From Methanomethylovorans hollandica DSM 15978 (lineage in GTDB: Archaea > Halobacteriota > Methanosarcinia > Methanosarcinales > Methanosarcinaceae): a stretch of 64,000 nt of DNA. Within the stretch, counting starts at the first letter, position 1. Each line of letters starts with the position of its first letter. The notes under the pieces were generated by a model that saw only the letters and a list, made by a program, of their open reading frames with translations, did no database searches and had not been told where the DNA came from. The stretch lies in NCBI RefSeq assembly GCF_000328665.1, contig NC_019977.1:62001-126000 (forward strand). Reading direction: 5' to 3'. A program made the translations under genes and the position numbers. Below are positions 7,681-17,437 of the stretch, in pieces.

Positions 7681-10340
7681 TGCTTAAGCACCTGAAAGTA
7701 GAGAATATCCGCAGTTACCAAGATCTTGAGATCCATTTCAAAGAAGGTGTAACTGTGATCTCAGGAGTTAATGGCAGTGGCAAATCCAGTTTATTGGAAG
7801 CCTGCTTTACAGGTCTTTTTGGAAGCAAAACTCTCCAAAAAGATTTTACTATTGCGGATATTGTGCGCAAGGGGGCTACAAAAGCTTCTACTGTGTTGGA
7901 GTTTGAACAGAAAGGTAACATCTATTCTATGGAACAGTTCTTCCGCAATGACCCGGAATCTGGAAGAGCCTCTAATACACGTTCAGTGCTTAAGGTCAAC
8001 GGACAGATCTTTACAGATCAGGCAAAGAGGACTTATGATAGCATCCTTTCTCTGTTGAGAATGGATGAAGAGGCTTTCAGGAACTGTGTTTACATAAGAC
8101 AGGGGGAAATAGATGTACTTATTAACGCAAAATCGACAGACAGGCAGAAGATGATCGATGATCTCCTACAGATCGGAAAACTTGAGGACTATAGAGAGCG
8201 TGCTGGAAATGCCAGGATAGGAGTGGGGAGGCATCAGCGTGATGCAGAAAGACGCATAAAGGAAGTAAAGAGCGAGGCTGTGGAGATCGAAGGTAGAGAT
8301 CCTGTTGGGAATTTGAACCGCTTGCTGACCGAAGCTGCACAAATTAAAGAAAAACACGTGTCAGTTAGTGAAATAAGGGATAAGACAAGATCAGGAATCG
8401 AAGAGAGGCGTTCAAAGCTTGGAGAATATGAACAACTTGCAATCCAAAAACAGTCAATTGGTGCCCAGATACTGGGCTTCAATAGCAAGAATACAGAGCT
8501 ATTTGAAATTATTAAAAATAGTACTTCTTCTATCCGGTCACTGCTCCTACATGTAAATGAACTTAAGCAAAGTGTTTCCAGTATCAAGGGACAAATGGGG
8601 TGGAATGGGGATGTGGAGCAAATGCTTGCACATGCTGAAGAGCAGGAGCGGGGACAAAGAGATAAACTTAATGAGTCCAGGCAAAAAAAAGCCTTGCATG
8701 AGCAGAACATCGAAAATGCATCCAGGACCTTACAGCAGCTTTCTGATCAGATCAAAGACATAAACCAATCGATTGAAAGTAATGTGAAAAAAAAGGATGA
8801 AACAACGATACAAATTGAAAAATTAGAATCTTCTCTCAAAGATAGACAGACAGAAAAACTATCCCTCGCTGGTGAAATAGAAGCTCTGGGGTTTACCGCT
8901 AAGAAACTATCAGGGCTTGAGGACATAGCGGAACTCGTACAAACACAACAAAAGAGTTTGCATGGGGATAAAATGAAATTGTTCACCCGCAGAGAAGAGA
9001 TATTGAAGCAAATAGAGAAAAGCAAAGACCTTATGAGCAAGGGCAAGTGCCCTACCTGCGGTCAGGAACTGCATGGTTCTACAATGCATGAAACAATTCA
9101 GTCTGATGAGGAACATTTGTCTTCATTGGCAAAAGACCTGGCTGCTATCAGTAAGAAAGAAGAAGATTTCGTCCTGAAGATGGAACAAATAAAGCAGGTA
9201 AAAGCAGTTTCTAAAAAGATTGAAGATTGTGATAACCATATCAACTCATTTAATGAGAGAATATATCTTTTACAAAAAATACGTGAAGACCATGTTTCCA
9301 GAATGGAAGAAGATGCTAAAAGATTGAATGAGGCGATTTCCCGCAGGCAAGAAATGGAAGATACAATTGTCCAACTGAAAGATAAGGAACAATTGCTGCA
9401 AGAAGTTCTTGTTTTTGAAACAAAAAAGCATGCTGAAGCTATTGAAAAATTAAATATTGCTAAAAAAGCACAACAAAATCTTATTGAAAGTGAAGCTAAG
9501 GGAAAGGATATAGAGAATCTGGAAGAGCGGATACGCAGTGACCAGGAAAAAATAGGACTTCTGCAACAGCAGATAAAGGATAGTAAGCAACGTTTATCCG
9601 AGATTGATGAAAAGATGGGGGGAATAGATGCCCAATCACTGCAAGACAATCTCCAAAAATATGAGATCGCTCTTAAGAATATTGAAGTTGAGATAAAGAA
9701 ATTAGAAGAGCAAAGAGCTGAACTGATGAAGCAAATAGGAATGACTGAAAAGGAAATCGAAAGGCTTTCTCATCTTCAGAATCAGTTACGCTCTCTACAG
9801 CACCGGTCAGATTTCCTTGGAGCCGTGTACAGAGATGCAGAAGAGCTTGAAAGTATGTATATACGCATCAGAGCTGAGTTGCGATCCCGCAATGTGGGGG
9901 CTCTTGATGCCCTTATAAATGAGATATTTGCATTTATGTATTCGAATAATGCATATTCACATGTGCAGCTCGATCCGGAATATAATTTGACAATTTATGG
10001 GAAAGATGGTACTCCTCTGGAACCAAAGTTGCTTAGCGGTGGAGAAAGAGCTATCTTCAACCTTGTATTACGATGCGCTATCTATAGACTATTGTCCATG
10101 GCAATAGGCGGACCTGCAAAAGGTTCAAGTCTGCCCCCTTTAATAATGGACGAGCCGACAGTATTTCTGGACAGAGGGCACGTACAGCAGCTCATAAAGC
10201 TCATCGACCTTATGAGAGATTTCGGTGTGGGGCAGATAATCATTGTCTCACATGATGAGTCGCTTATTGATTCTGCGGATCATTTATTCTATGTGGAGAA
10301 AGATCCTATCACAAACACTTCCTCAATAACAGCGCGCTGA
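7680..10340 (+). CDS. rad50: DNA double-strand break repair ATPase Rad50
   Basis: 886 residues from ATG 7680, which shares its A with the mre11 TGA. The Walker A motif is GVNGSGKSSLLEA near residue 30. Long coiled coils flank a zinc hook CPTC at C457/C460. The C-terminal lobe has the signature LLSGGERAIFNL, Walker B PLIMDEPTVFLD and the H-loop IIIVSHDESL. Rad50 is an SMC-like ATPase that dimerises through the hook and controls Mre11 nuclease access to DNA ends. The length is usual for archaeal Rad50. No herA or nurA genes, the common archaeal partners, are in the window. Confidence 0.96.
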   Translation: MLKHLKVENIRSYQDLEIHFKEGVTVISGVNGSGKSSLLEACFTGLFGSKTLQKDFTIADIVRKGATKASTVLEFEQKGNIYSMEQFFRNDPESGRASNTRSVLKVNGQIFTDQAKRTYDSILSLLRMDEEAFRNCVYIRQGEIDVLINAKSTDRQKMIDDLLQIGKLEDYRERAGNARIGVGRHQRDAERRIKEVKSEAVEIEGRDPVGNLNRLLTEAAQIKEKHVSVSEIRDKTRSGIEERRSKLGEYEQLAIQKQSIGAQILGFNSKNTELFEIIKNSTSSIRSLLLHVNELKQSVSSIKGQMGWNGDVEQMLAHAEEQERGQRDKLNESRQKKALHEQNIENASRTLQQLSDQIKDINQSIESNVKKKDETTIQIEKLESSLKDRQTEKLSLAGEIEALGFTAKKLSGLEDIAELVQTQQKSLHGDKMKLFTRREEILKQIEKSKDLMSKGKCPTCGQELHGSTMHETIQSDEEHLSSLAKDLAAISKKEEDFVLKMEQIKQVKAVSKKIEDCDNHINSFNERIYLLQKIREDHVSRMEEDAKRLNEAISRRQEMEDTIVQLKDKEQLLQEVLVFETKKHAEAIEKLNIAKKAQQNLIESEAKGKDIENLEERIRSDQEKIGLLQQQIKDSKQRLSEIDEKMGGIDAQSLQDNLQKYEIALKNIEVEIKKLEEQRAELMKQIGMTEKEIERLSHLQNQLRSLQHRSDFLGAVYRDAEELESMYIRIRAELRSRNVGALDALINEIFAFMYSNNAYSHVQLDPEYNLTIYGKDGTPLEPKLLSGGERAIFNLVLRCAIYRLLSMAIGGPAKGSSLPPLIMDEPTVFLDRGHVQQLIKLIDLMRDFGVGQIIIVSHDESLIDSADHLFYVEKDPITNTSSITAR

Positions 10341-10445
10341 GCGAGAGAATATATATACATATTTATATAAAGGGACCATAAGTTATATTATACTTTATCA
10401 TATAATTCGCCACAGAAGGGATAGAATGGTCTTGCGAGGTATCAC
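10341..10445 (+). promoter_or_regulatory. promoter region upstream of the coiled-coil gene
   Basis: This 105-nt spacer contains TATA-rich elements (TTTATATAAAGG at about 10361-10372, and another AT tract near 10385-10405) that could start a transcript through the coiled-coil gene and smc. A GAGGT site at about 10436 precedes the ATG at 10446. Confidence 0.5.
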
Positions 10446-11213
10446 ATGAATGGTGAGAACAGGGATTTCATCATTGACAGGCTTGAAAGGAAACTTCGGG
10501 AAAAAGAAACGGAAATAGATGAGATCAAAAAGTCTCTCCGGGATTCCATCCTGATGGAGCTGCGCAGTGAATTTAAAAATGATCTTGATATCAATAACCG
10601 TCTTTCAAAAGCTGAGAACAGGATACAGGAACTGGCAAATAATCTCAATGGGATAATGGATGAGCTGTTAGATCAAAAGTCATTGATCCGTTCATTCAAA
10701 AAGTCGGCATTTGAGAGGAGAGAACAAGATGTTCCCACACCTGTACACCCTTCTGTACCTGTCCCTCCAAGGGAGACACCAGCGATAAAAGAACCAGAAG
10801 CAAGAATATTCCGGGATGAGAATAAAAGAGTAGCACCACAAACTGAAATTCCAAGACCTCCTCAGTCACCTGTCAAAACTCCATCCTTTTCCATCAGGCC
10901 GACTGATCTACCGCGGGGACCAATAGGGCAGACAGCCTCAGTGAGCCAGCGCTTTAACATAAGGGATGCACAGCCAGAACCTGCTCCAGTGAAAAAACAG
11001 GAGATCGAGCAAAGAAAAACGGAGTACATTATTGCAGAAAACGATGATGCACGCGGTTCCAGAAGGAAAGAGAGAAACGCTCCTCAGGCTTCCAGCTGTG
11101 AGTTTATCGTTGCCAAGGACAATGTTTCCAGAAAGAGATCAGATACGGACTACGAAAGCGTAGAGACACGTGATGATGAAGATGCGGTCGTAACTGTCAC
11201 CCGCAGGAAATGA
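10446..11213 (+). CDS. coiled-coil / proline-rich protein of unknown function between rad50 and smc
   Basis: 255 residues, not recognised. Residues about 5-90 are highly charged and heptad-like, predicting a coiled coil. Residues about 95-190 are rich in proline and likely disordered. Near the end, two similar short motifs occur 25 residues apart: EYIIAEND at 194-201 and EFIVAKDN at 219-226, each followed by a basic cluster. No signal peptide or membrane segment is present, so it should be cytoplasmic. It lies just before smc (about 40 nt) with mre11-rad50 upstream, suggesting a role in chromosome organisation or repair. That role is inferred from position only. A GAGGT ribosome-binding site supports the start. 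Confidence 0.8.
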   Translation: MNGENRDFIIDRLERKLREKETEIDEIKKSLRDSILMELRSEFKNDLDINNRLSKAENRIQELANNLNGIMDELLDQKSLIRSFKKSAFERREQDVPTPVHPSVPVPPRETPAIKEPEARIFRDENKRVAPQTEIPRPPQSPVKTPSFSIRPTDLPRGPIGQTASVSQRFNIRDAQPEPAPVKKQEIEQRKTEYIIAENDDARGSRRKERNAPQASSCEFIVAKDNVSRKRSDTDYESVETRDDEDAVVTVTRRK

Positions 11214-11253
11214 CCACCTTTCATAGAAAGTATTTGAGCACAGAGGGGTCCAC

Positions 11254-14200
11254 TTGTACATAAAGGAAATAGAGTTCATTAATTTCAAGTCCTTCGGAAA
11301 AAAGGTAAAGATACCGTTCTATGATGATTTCACCACTATCTCGGGACCAAATGGCAGTGGTAAATCCAATATAATTGACGGTATACTTTTTGTGCTGGGT
11401 CTTTCCAGTTCGCGCACCATGAGGGCCGAGAAACTTACGGACCTCATATACAATGGCGATAAGGCCAAAAAACCTGATTTTGCGCAGGTGACCATCAAGT
11501 TCGATAACACAGATAGAGAAATGCCTGTGGATACCGAAGAAGTTGTTATCACCAGAAAAATAAGGGAAACTGATACGGGCTATTACAGTTATTTCTACTT
11601 CAATGGCAAAGCTGTGAGCCTTACAGATGTGCATAATTATCTTGCAAAAGCAAGGGTGACACCTGAGGGTTATAATGTGGTAATGCAGGGTGATGTAACC
11701 CGCATAATCACCATGACCCCAGTTGAAAGACGCAAGATCATCGATGAGATAGCGGGAGTTGCCGAGTTTGACAACAAAAAGGACAGAGCTCTCAGTGAGC
11801 TCGAGATCGTTCGGGAAAGGGTTGAAAGAGTCGACATTATTCTGGAAGAAGTTGCTGCTCAGCTAGAAAAACTGAAAGGTGAAAGAGATCAGGCACTCAA
11901 ATATCAGGCATTGAAAGGGGAAAAGGTACAATTTGAGGGCTTCATGATTCTTGCAAGACTCAAGGATGCAAGAAAAGAGCTTGTATCAATTGATAATGAC
12001 ATGGGGTCACGAAAATCTTCCATGAAAGAACTAGAAGCAACCCTTGAAGAAAGACGCCAGCTTATGGAAGAGTTGGAAAGATCGCTGGAAGACCTCACGC
12101 TCCAGATACAGCGTATGGGAGAGGATGAACAGATCCAGATAAAGAAAGATATCGAGTCTACCAGGGGCGAGATATCACGATGCAAGGACAGCATTCAACT
12201 TGCTGACAGAGAACTTGCAGATGTCGATTCCAGACGCAGGAAAGCTTTTGTGGATATCGATGAGATCAAAGGCAAAGTAACTGAGCTGGATACCAAAATA
12301 TCTGAAGAAAAAGTGCGTCTTGAAAGTACCAAATCCGAGCATTCAGAAAAGCGGACCCAGAGAATGATCCTGCAAAGCCGGATAGCTGATGTGGATGCTA
12401 AATTTGCCAAGACCCGGGATGACCTGACCCAGCTTAAAAACGGCCTGGAAAGCACAAGGAATGAGAAGAATGAACTCATGCGCCAGGAAGACCGCCTGCT
12501 GGATGCCCTGAGGCGCAAATCGGCGGAGGTGCGGGACATTGAGAGCGAGATGGAGGATGCCCGTTCTAAAGCCGCTTCTTCTGACAGTGATATAAGTTCT
12601 GTGAAATATGATCTTGATAAGCTCAACGAGAAAATAAATTCACTCACAAAGGACATAGACGACCTGGAAAGCAACCGCGCTCAACTTAAAGGTGTGATAA
12701 AGGATCTAGAGGAATCACTGCGCAAATACCAGGATGATTATGCCCGCATCGAAGCACGGGTTAGGGCTGCAGAGGACCACAGTAAATATTCCAAAGCTGT
12801 GGATATGATAATCAATGAAAAGAAACACCACGGACTTCCCGGAATATACGGTACTATCGCAGAGCTTGGAAGTGTGGACCAGAAGTATGCAACTGCTCTT
12901 GGCATAGCTGCTGGTGGAAAAATGCAGGCAGTAGTAGTGGATACTGATGAAGATGCTGCTAGGGCAATCGATTTTCTCAAACGCAGACAGGCTGGCCGAG
13001 CTACATTCCTTCCCCTTAACAAGATGGAAGAGCGCAGACCATACAAAAGTCTCAGTGACAGAAATGGGGTAATTGGCTATGCGATAGACCTTGTGGACTT
13101 TGAACCGAGGTTCGAGCCTGCTTTCTGGTATGTTTTCAGAGACACTCTTGTGGTAGATACATTGCAGAACGCCCGCAGACTCATGGGTGGCTTAAGAATG
13201 GTAACGCTTGAAGGCGAACTTATCGAAAAGAGCGGTGCTATGGTAGGAGGTTCGGCGCAGAATTCTGGTCTTTCCTTTGCTGCCTCAGAGAAAGACAAGT
13301 TGATAAAGGTCGCAGAGAAGATCACTGAGTTTGATTCAAGGCGCAGTGCATCCATTAAGAAACTGGATGCTGTTGAAGGGCATATTGCTGATGTGAACCG
13401 GGAAATAAATGAGCATGACAAAGAAATATCCCGTAAACAAATGCAGGTTGAGGAGATTGCTGGTAGAGGAGAGCGTTTAGCACAGTTGCTGGAAGTAAAG
13501 AATGGAGAACTTAATGAGATCGAAGAATCCCGAAAGCAACTGAGAAATGAGATGGAGGCTGTAACTGCTCAGAAGAAAGAAAAGGATGAATATGCTGGTT
13601 CACTTGAAGAAAAGATAGATGAACTGGAGGGTGAGCTTGCCGGATCTGAAGTGCCTGAGCTGAACAGACAAGCTGAGGGCATTGACGAGGAGATGAGACG
13701 TCTGGAAGGACGTATTCGTGATGTTGAAGCGCAGATAAATGCCCTTAACCTTGACAGGGAATATGCTATCGGCAAGATTGAAGAGAACCGGGAGCTAATA
13801 AAGTCCTTGGATGAAAAGAAAGCCAGCCACAGGCAGCGGGTAGACGAACTCACAGCCAAGATAAAGGAGCTTGAGATTGTGCTTACCGAGAAGCAAGCTC
13901 GTGAGTCAGAGCTTGTTAAAGAGTTAAAGGATATGCAACAGCAGCGTCTTGGCATGCAGAACGAGTATGCTCTCTCCAAAAAACAGTTCGAGTCAGCAAG
14001 AACAAGATTTGAGGAGAGCAGTAGGCAATTAATGGCAATAGAAGCTACTCAGGCAGTTCTGGTGGAACAGGTAACCGAACTGTCTTCAGAACTTTTACGG
14101 AGAGGCATCGAAGAGACAGATGATGTTCCTGGTTCTGAGGCTGTACGTATTAGGATAGCCTCCATTGAAAAAGCAATGGAACGTCTCGAGCCTGTCAACA

Positions 14201-14775
14201 TGAGGGCTATAGATGAATTCAATGAAGTGGGGGCAAGATTGGAGGACCTCAGGTCAAGAAGGGACACTCTGTTCAATGAAAGGGAACAGATCCTGGAGAG
14301 GATCAAGCAGTATGAAGTGCTCAAAAAAGATGCTTTTATGGAAACGTATAATGGGATCAATACGGCCTTCCAGGAAATCTTCAATGAACTTTCGGATGGT
14401 ATTGGAGAGCTTGTACTGGATGACCCGGCGGAACCGTTCAACGGAGGCCTGACCCTGAGGGCTCAGCCCAAGGAAAAAACTTTGCAACGCCTTGAAGCTA
14501 TGTCAGGCGGGGAAAAAAGTCTTACTGCATTATCATTTGTGTTCTCCATTCAGAAATACAGGCCGGCACCATTCTATGCTTTTGATGAGATAGACATGTT
14601 CCTGGATGGTGCAAATGCAGCCAGGGTAGCCGAGAGGGTCAAAAAGTCTGTGGAAAATGCCCAGTTCATTGTTGTATCATTGAGAAAACCAATGATCGAA
14701 GCAGCTTCAAGGACTATAGGGGTAGCAATGCAGGAAAACAATATTACGAGTATAACAGGTGTGAAGTTCAGATGA
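11254..14775 (+). CDS. smc: chromosome segregation protein SMC
   Basis: 1173 residues, the usual SMC length. It starts at TTG 11254, giving LYIKEIEFINFKSFGKK, with GAGGGG 9 nt upstream; no ATG fits the conserved N-terminus. Walker A is GPNGSGKSNIIDGI (about 32-45). Two long coiled coils flank a hinge at about 510-670 (GLPGIYGTIAELG ... GAMVGGSA). The C-terminal lobe has the signature AMSGGEKSLTALS and Walker B FYAFDEIDMFLDGAN. SMC dimers with ScpA and ScpB form the prokaryotic condensin that compacts and segregates chromosomes. The stop overlaps scpA in an ATGA, so smc-scpA-scpB is a tight operon. Confidence 0.97.
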   Translation: MYIKEIEFINFKSFGKKVKIPFYDDFTTISGPNGSGKSNIIDGILFVLGLSSSRTMRAEKLTDLIYNGDKAKKPDFAQVTIKFDNTDREMPVDTEEVVITRKIRETDTGYYSYFYFNGKAVSLTDVHNYLAKARVTPEGYNVVMQGDVTRIITMTPVERRKIIDEIAGVAEFDNKKDRALSELEIVRERVERVDIILEEVAAQLEKLKGERDQALKYQALKGEKVQFEGFMILARLKDARKELVSIDNDMGSRKSSMKELEATLEERRQLMEELERSLEDLTLQIQRMGEDEQIQIKKDIESTRGEISRCKDSIQLADRELADVDSRRRKAFVDIDEIKGKVTELDTKISEEKVRLESTKSEHSEKRTQRMILQSRIADVDAKFAKTRDDLTQLKNGLESTRNEKNELMRQEDRLLDALRRKSAEVRDIESEMEDARSKAASSDSDISSVKYDLDKLNEKINSLTKDIDDLESNRAQLKGVIKDLEESLRKYQDDYARIEARVRAAEDHSKYSKAVDMIINEKKHHGLPGIYGTIAELGSVDQKYATALGIAAGGKMQAVVVDTDEDAARAIDFLKRRQAGRATFLPLNKMEERRPYKSLSDRNGVIGYAIDLVDFEPRFEPAFWYVFRDTLVVDTLQNARRLMGGLRMVTLEGELIEKSGAMVGGSAQNSGLSFAASEKDKLIKVAEKITEFDSRRSASIKKLDAVEGHIADVNREINEHDKEISRKQMQVEEIAGRGERLAQLLEVKNGELNEIEESRKQLRNEMEAVTAQKKEKDEYAGSLEEKIDELEGELAGSEVPELNRQAEGIDEEMRRLEGRIRDVEAQINALNLDREYAIGKIEENRELIKSLDEKKASHRQRVDELTAKIKELEIVLTEKQARESELVKELKDMQQQRLGMQNEYALSKKQFESARTRFEESSRQLMAIEATQAVLVEQVTELSSELLRRGIEETDDVPGSEAVRIRIASIEKAMERLEPVNMRAIDEFNEVGARLEDLRSRRDTLFNEREQILERIKQYEVLKKDAFMETYNGINTAFQEIFNELSDGIGELVLDDPAEPFNGGLTLRAQPKEKTLQRLEAMSGGEKSLTALSFVFSIQKYRPAPFYAFDEIDMFLDGANAARVAERVKKSVENAQFIVVSLRKPMIEAASRTIGVAMQENNITSITGVKFR

Positions 14776-15638
14776 CTGGTATTATAGAGGAATTTGATAC
14801 ACCTCCTATTGTTGAACCTCTTGCAGAGAACTGTACTTTGCTACCCGGAGCCATAGACCCCGAATTCCTGGAAACACTGCGTGCTCTGGGAGTAGATGAG
14901 AACCTGCTTGAATTTTCTGATGATGTGATGAACGAACCTGTGGAAATATTGGTAAACCTTGCCAAAAGTGGAGAAATAGATCCATGGGATATTGATATTG
15001 TCAGTGTCACCGACAAATTCCTTGCACGGATAGAAGACATTGAGATGATGGACCTGCGCATTTCGGGAAGGACACTGCTTTATGCTTCCATACTCTTACG
15101 TATGAAATCTAACTGGGTGGATATGGATGAGCAGGAAGAAGATGACATATTCGACGACGGAATAGACTTCTTTGAAGTTGATGATTATCCTGTGCCCAAG
15201 TTGCCTGTGAGAAGGATTGCCACAAGGCCTGTGACACTGCAGGAACTTATAGCTGAACTGAAGAAAGCCGAAAGAGTCGAACACAGGAAAAAGGAAAAAA
15301 AACTGCTTCGCAAACTTGAAGAAAGAGTTGCAATAACCACTGATGAGGTTCTGGGTATAGCCCATGAAGAGGACATTCTGGGACGTGTTGCCAGACTTAA
15401 CCATGTGCTAGATTCTGTTTTTGAAGAGCATGAGTCTGTTGTGTTCTCAGAATTGATGGGTGAAGATAGGTCAGAGAATATCATGACCTATGTTTCCCTG
15501 CTTTTCCTTGCTACTGAGAAGAAGATATGGCTTCAGCAGGAAGAATTGTTTGGGGAGCTGTTCATATATCCCTCTAATATTTCTGATGATGGACCCAGAG
15601 AGGTTATGACTGGTAATGAACGAGAAGGAAACTATTGA
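14772..15638 (+). CDS. scpA: segregation and condensation protein A (kleisin)
   Basis: 288 residues, starting at an ATG inside the smc stop (ATGA). ScpA is the kleisin that bridges the two SMC heads. The sequence shows the family pattern: an N-terminal region EPVEILVNLAKSGEIDPWDIDIVSVTDKFL (about 55-85), then DLRISGRTLLYASILLRMKS. An acidic linker and a C-terminal winged-helix region follow (YVSLLFLATEKKIWLQQEELFGELFI). The length is normal for the family. It overlaps scpB by 23 nt, so the complex is probably made in fixed ratio through translational coupling. Confidence 0.94.
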   Translation: MTGIIEEFDTPPIVEPLAENCTLLPGAIDPEFLETLRALGVDENLLEFSDDVMNEPVEILVNLAKSGEIDPWDIDIVSVTDKFLARIEDIEMMDLRISGRTLLYASILLRMKSNWVDMDEQEEDDIFDDGIDFFEVDDYPVPKLPVRRIATRPVTLQELIAELKKAERVEHRKKEKKLLRKLEERVAITTDEVLGIAHEEDILGRVARLNHVLDSVFEEHESVVFSELMGEDRSENIMTYVSLLFLATEKKIWLQQEELFGELFIYPSNISDDGPREVMTGNEREGNY

Positions 15639-16731
15639 AGCAGCACTTTTTGCTGCCGGTGGGGCACTGGATGCCCATACACTGGGCAAGATCATAGGCA
15701 AGCCTGTAAACAAAGCTGTTGCAGTAGTTGAAGCACTCATGAAAGAATACTCAGCGAGGGAATCTGGCATAGAAATAATAGATCTGGGACAGCGTTACGT
15801 GATGCAGGTGAAACCCATGTTCACAGACCTTGTTAGGCCGGTAGCTCCCAAGGAACTGAGCGCACCTATGTTGCGTACTCTTGCAATGATAGCGTATCAT
15901 CAGCCTGTTGTGCAGTCTGATCTGGTGGATATGAGGGGTAACACTGTATATGATCACATAAAAGAACTTATAGGCCGTGGTCTTATCATGTCTTTGCCTT
16001 ACGGCAGAACGAAAAAACTGCAGACTACTTCACTTTTTGCCGACTATTTCGGGCTGAGTTCCAATGATCCTGAAGCCATTAGACTGAAAATTGTTGAACT
16101 TTCCCGCCAGCAGAGCGGTGATCAGGGGCTCAATAAGTGGCTTGGGTGCAAGGTTGTGGCATTCACTCCTATGTATCAATCCCTGGCAATATTGTGTGGC
16201 GTAGAGGATTATAAAGTGATCAATGCCTATGATCCCACAGAGGAAGAAATAGAGGAACTTGCAGATGTTTCCAAACTGGTAATATCCAAAGGATATCTGG
16301 AAAAAGTGAGTAGGTACTATGACGGTGAGATCATCGAGGTCAGTTCCACTACTTTTGATGATCTTATTGAAGCAGTGAAAGCTTTGGAAAATGTAGGTAA
16401 TCAGCAGAAAATAGGACTTACTCTCTTAAATCTGCAGGAACTTAAGGAAAGGTATGTTTCAAAGGCGCTTCTGATTGACAGAAAAGTCAAACCTGCAACT
16501 GATATGGTGGCCAGGATCGTGAACGACCTGAGACTTGGAGTATCAGCAGAAGGTGTGGTTATAGCTCCTGATTATGGCCTCTCGAGCAGCAATATACACG
16601 TGAGTGAAGGAGCTAACATACTTATACCAACCCATGGTAGTTCAGAAGCTGACCTCATCGAAAGGGTTTGCAGAAAATATGATGCTATAATAGATGGATT
16701 GAAAACTCAGGAAAAAGATGCTTCTGATTAG
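15616..16731 (+). CDS. scpB: segregation and condensation protein B with long C-terminal extension
   Basis: 371 residues. The first about 150 carry the ScpB tandem winged-helix domain: ETIEAALFAAGGALDAHTLGKIIG, ELSAPMLRTLAMIAYHQPVVQSDLVDMRG and GRTKKLQTTSLFADYFGLS. ScpB binds ScpA and the SMC heads. Most ScpB proteins are about 170-250 residues; here about 200 further residues follow, starting near 160. They include ITTFDDLIEAVKALENVGNQQK-like helical stretches and a conserved-looking VVIAPDYGLSSSNIHVSEG segment. I do not recognise this extension. It is in frame without interruption and shares codon use with the rest. Confidence 0.9.
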   Translation: MNEKETIEAALFAAGGALDAHTLGKIIGKPVNKAVAVVEALMKEYSARESGIEIIDLGQRYVMQVKPMFTDLVRPVAPKELSAPMLRTLAMIAYHQPVVQSDLVDMRGNTVYDHIKELIGRGLIMSLPYGRTKKLQTTSLFADYFGLSSNDPEAIRLKIVELSRQQSGDQGLNKWLGCKVVAFTPMYQSLAILCGVEDYKVINAYDPTEEEIEELADVSKLVISKGYLEKVSRYYDGEIIEVSSTTFDDLIEAVKALENVGNQQKIGLTLLNLQELKERYVSKALLIDRKVKPATDMVARIVNDLRLGVSAEGVVIAPDYGLSSSNIHVSEGANILIPTHGSSEADLIERVCRKYDAIIDGLKTQEKDASD

Positions 16732-16789
16732 CTTCATTTAATTAGATCTCATCTCACAAAACACAACTTTTATTTTTACACCCGGTGAG

Positions 16790-16870
16790 TTTAAATACCT
16801 ATATAAATATCAAGCTATAGCTCTATATAAAGGATTACAGATACAAAACATGCTTTTAATACTGAGGATT
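16790..16870 (+). promoter_or_regulatory. tbp promoter
   Basis: Two TATA-like elements precede tbp: CCTATATAAATA near 16798-16809 and CTCTATATAAAGG at 16821-16833. The second is about 45 nt upstream of the ATG and would give a short leader containing a GAGG site at about 16864. The double TATA arrangement could allow autoregulation, but no repeat-type operator is visible. Confidence 0.6.
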
Positions 16871-16874
16871 TTCA

Positions 16875-17426
16875 ATGACCGATTATAATATTAAGATCGA
16901 GAATGTGGTTGCTTCTACAAAACTTGCTGATGAATTTGATTTAACCAAGATAGAGGCGGAATTCGAAGGTGCTGAGTATAATAAACAGAAATTCCCTGGT
17001 CTGGTATACCGGGTCTCTGAACCAAAGGCTGCATTCCTGGTCTTCACCTCTGGAAAGGTTGTATGTACCGGTGCCAAGAATGTGGCTGATGTTCATACAG
17101 TAATAAGCAACATGGCCAAGAAGCTCAATGAAATTGGTATAAAGACCATAAAGGAACCTGAGATCACCGTACAGAATATTGTAGCATCTGCAGATCTTCA
17201 CGCTGTCCTTAACCTTAATGCAATAGCTATAGGTCTTGGTCTTGAGAATATAGAATACGAGCCTGAGCAGTTCCCCGGACTTGTATACCGTATAGATAAA
17301 CCAAAAGTGGTTGTTCTTATTTTCAGTTCCGGAAAGCTTGTGGTAACTGGCGGGAAAACACCTGAGAACTGTGCGGAAGGTGTTGAAGTAGTGAAGCAGC
17401 AGCTTGATAGTATGGGACTTCTCTAA
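16875..17426 (+). CDS. tbp: TATA-box-binding protein
   Basis: 183 residues made of two direct repeats of about 90 residues, the saddle fold of TBP. The first repeat has [41 protein letters not shown] and DVHTVISNM. The second has [41 protein letters not shown]. Paired intercalating phenylalanines are present in both halves. TBP recognises the archaeal TATA box and recruits TFB and RNA polymerase. The length is typical, with a short hydrophobic C-terminus (MGLL) and no acidic tail. Methanosarcinaceae often have several tbp genes; this looks like a standard copy. Confidence 0.97.
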   Translation: MTDYNIKIENVVASTKLADEFDLTKIEAEFEGAEYNKQKFPGLVYRVSEPKAAFLVFTSGKVVCTGAKNVADVHTVISNMAKKLNEIGIKTIKEPEITVQNIVASADLHAVLNLNAIAIGLGLENIEYEPEQFPGLVYRIDKPKVVVLIFSSGKLVVTGGKTPENCAEGVEVVKQQLDSMGLL

Positions 17427-17437
17427 AGGGTAGCATC

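Noticed and set aside
12195-12674. Long serine/leucine-rich antisense ORFs across rad50 and smc
   Set aside because: Coiled-coil genes rich in Glu and Lys codons read as Ser/Leu/Phe on the opposite strand; these are shadows.
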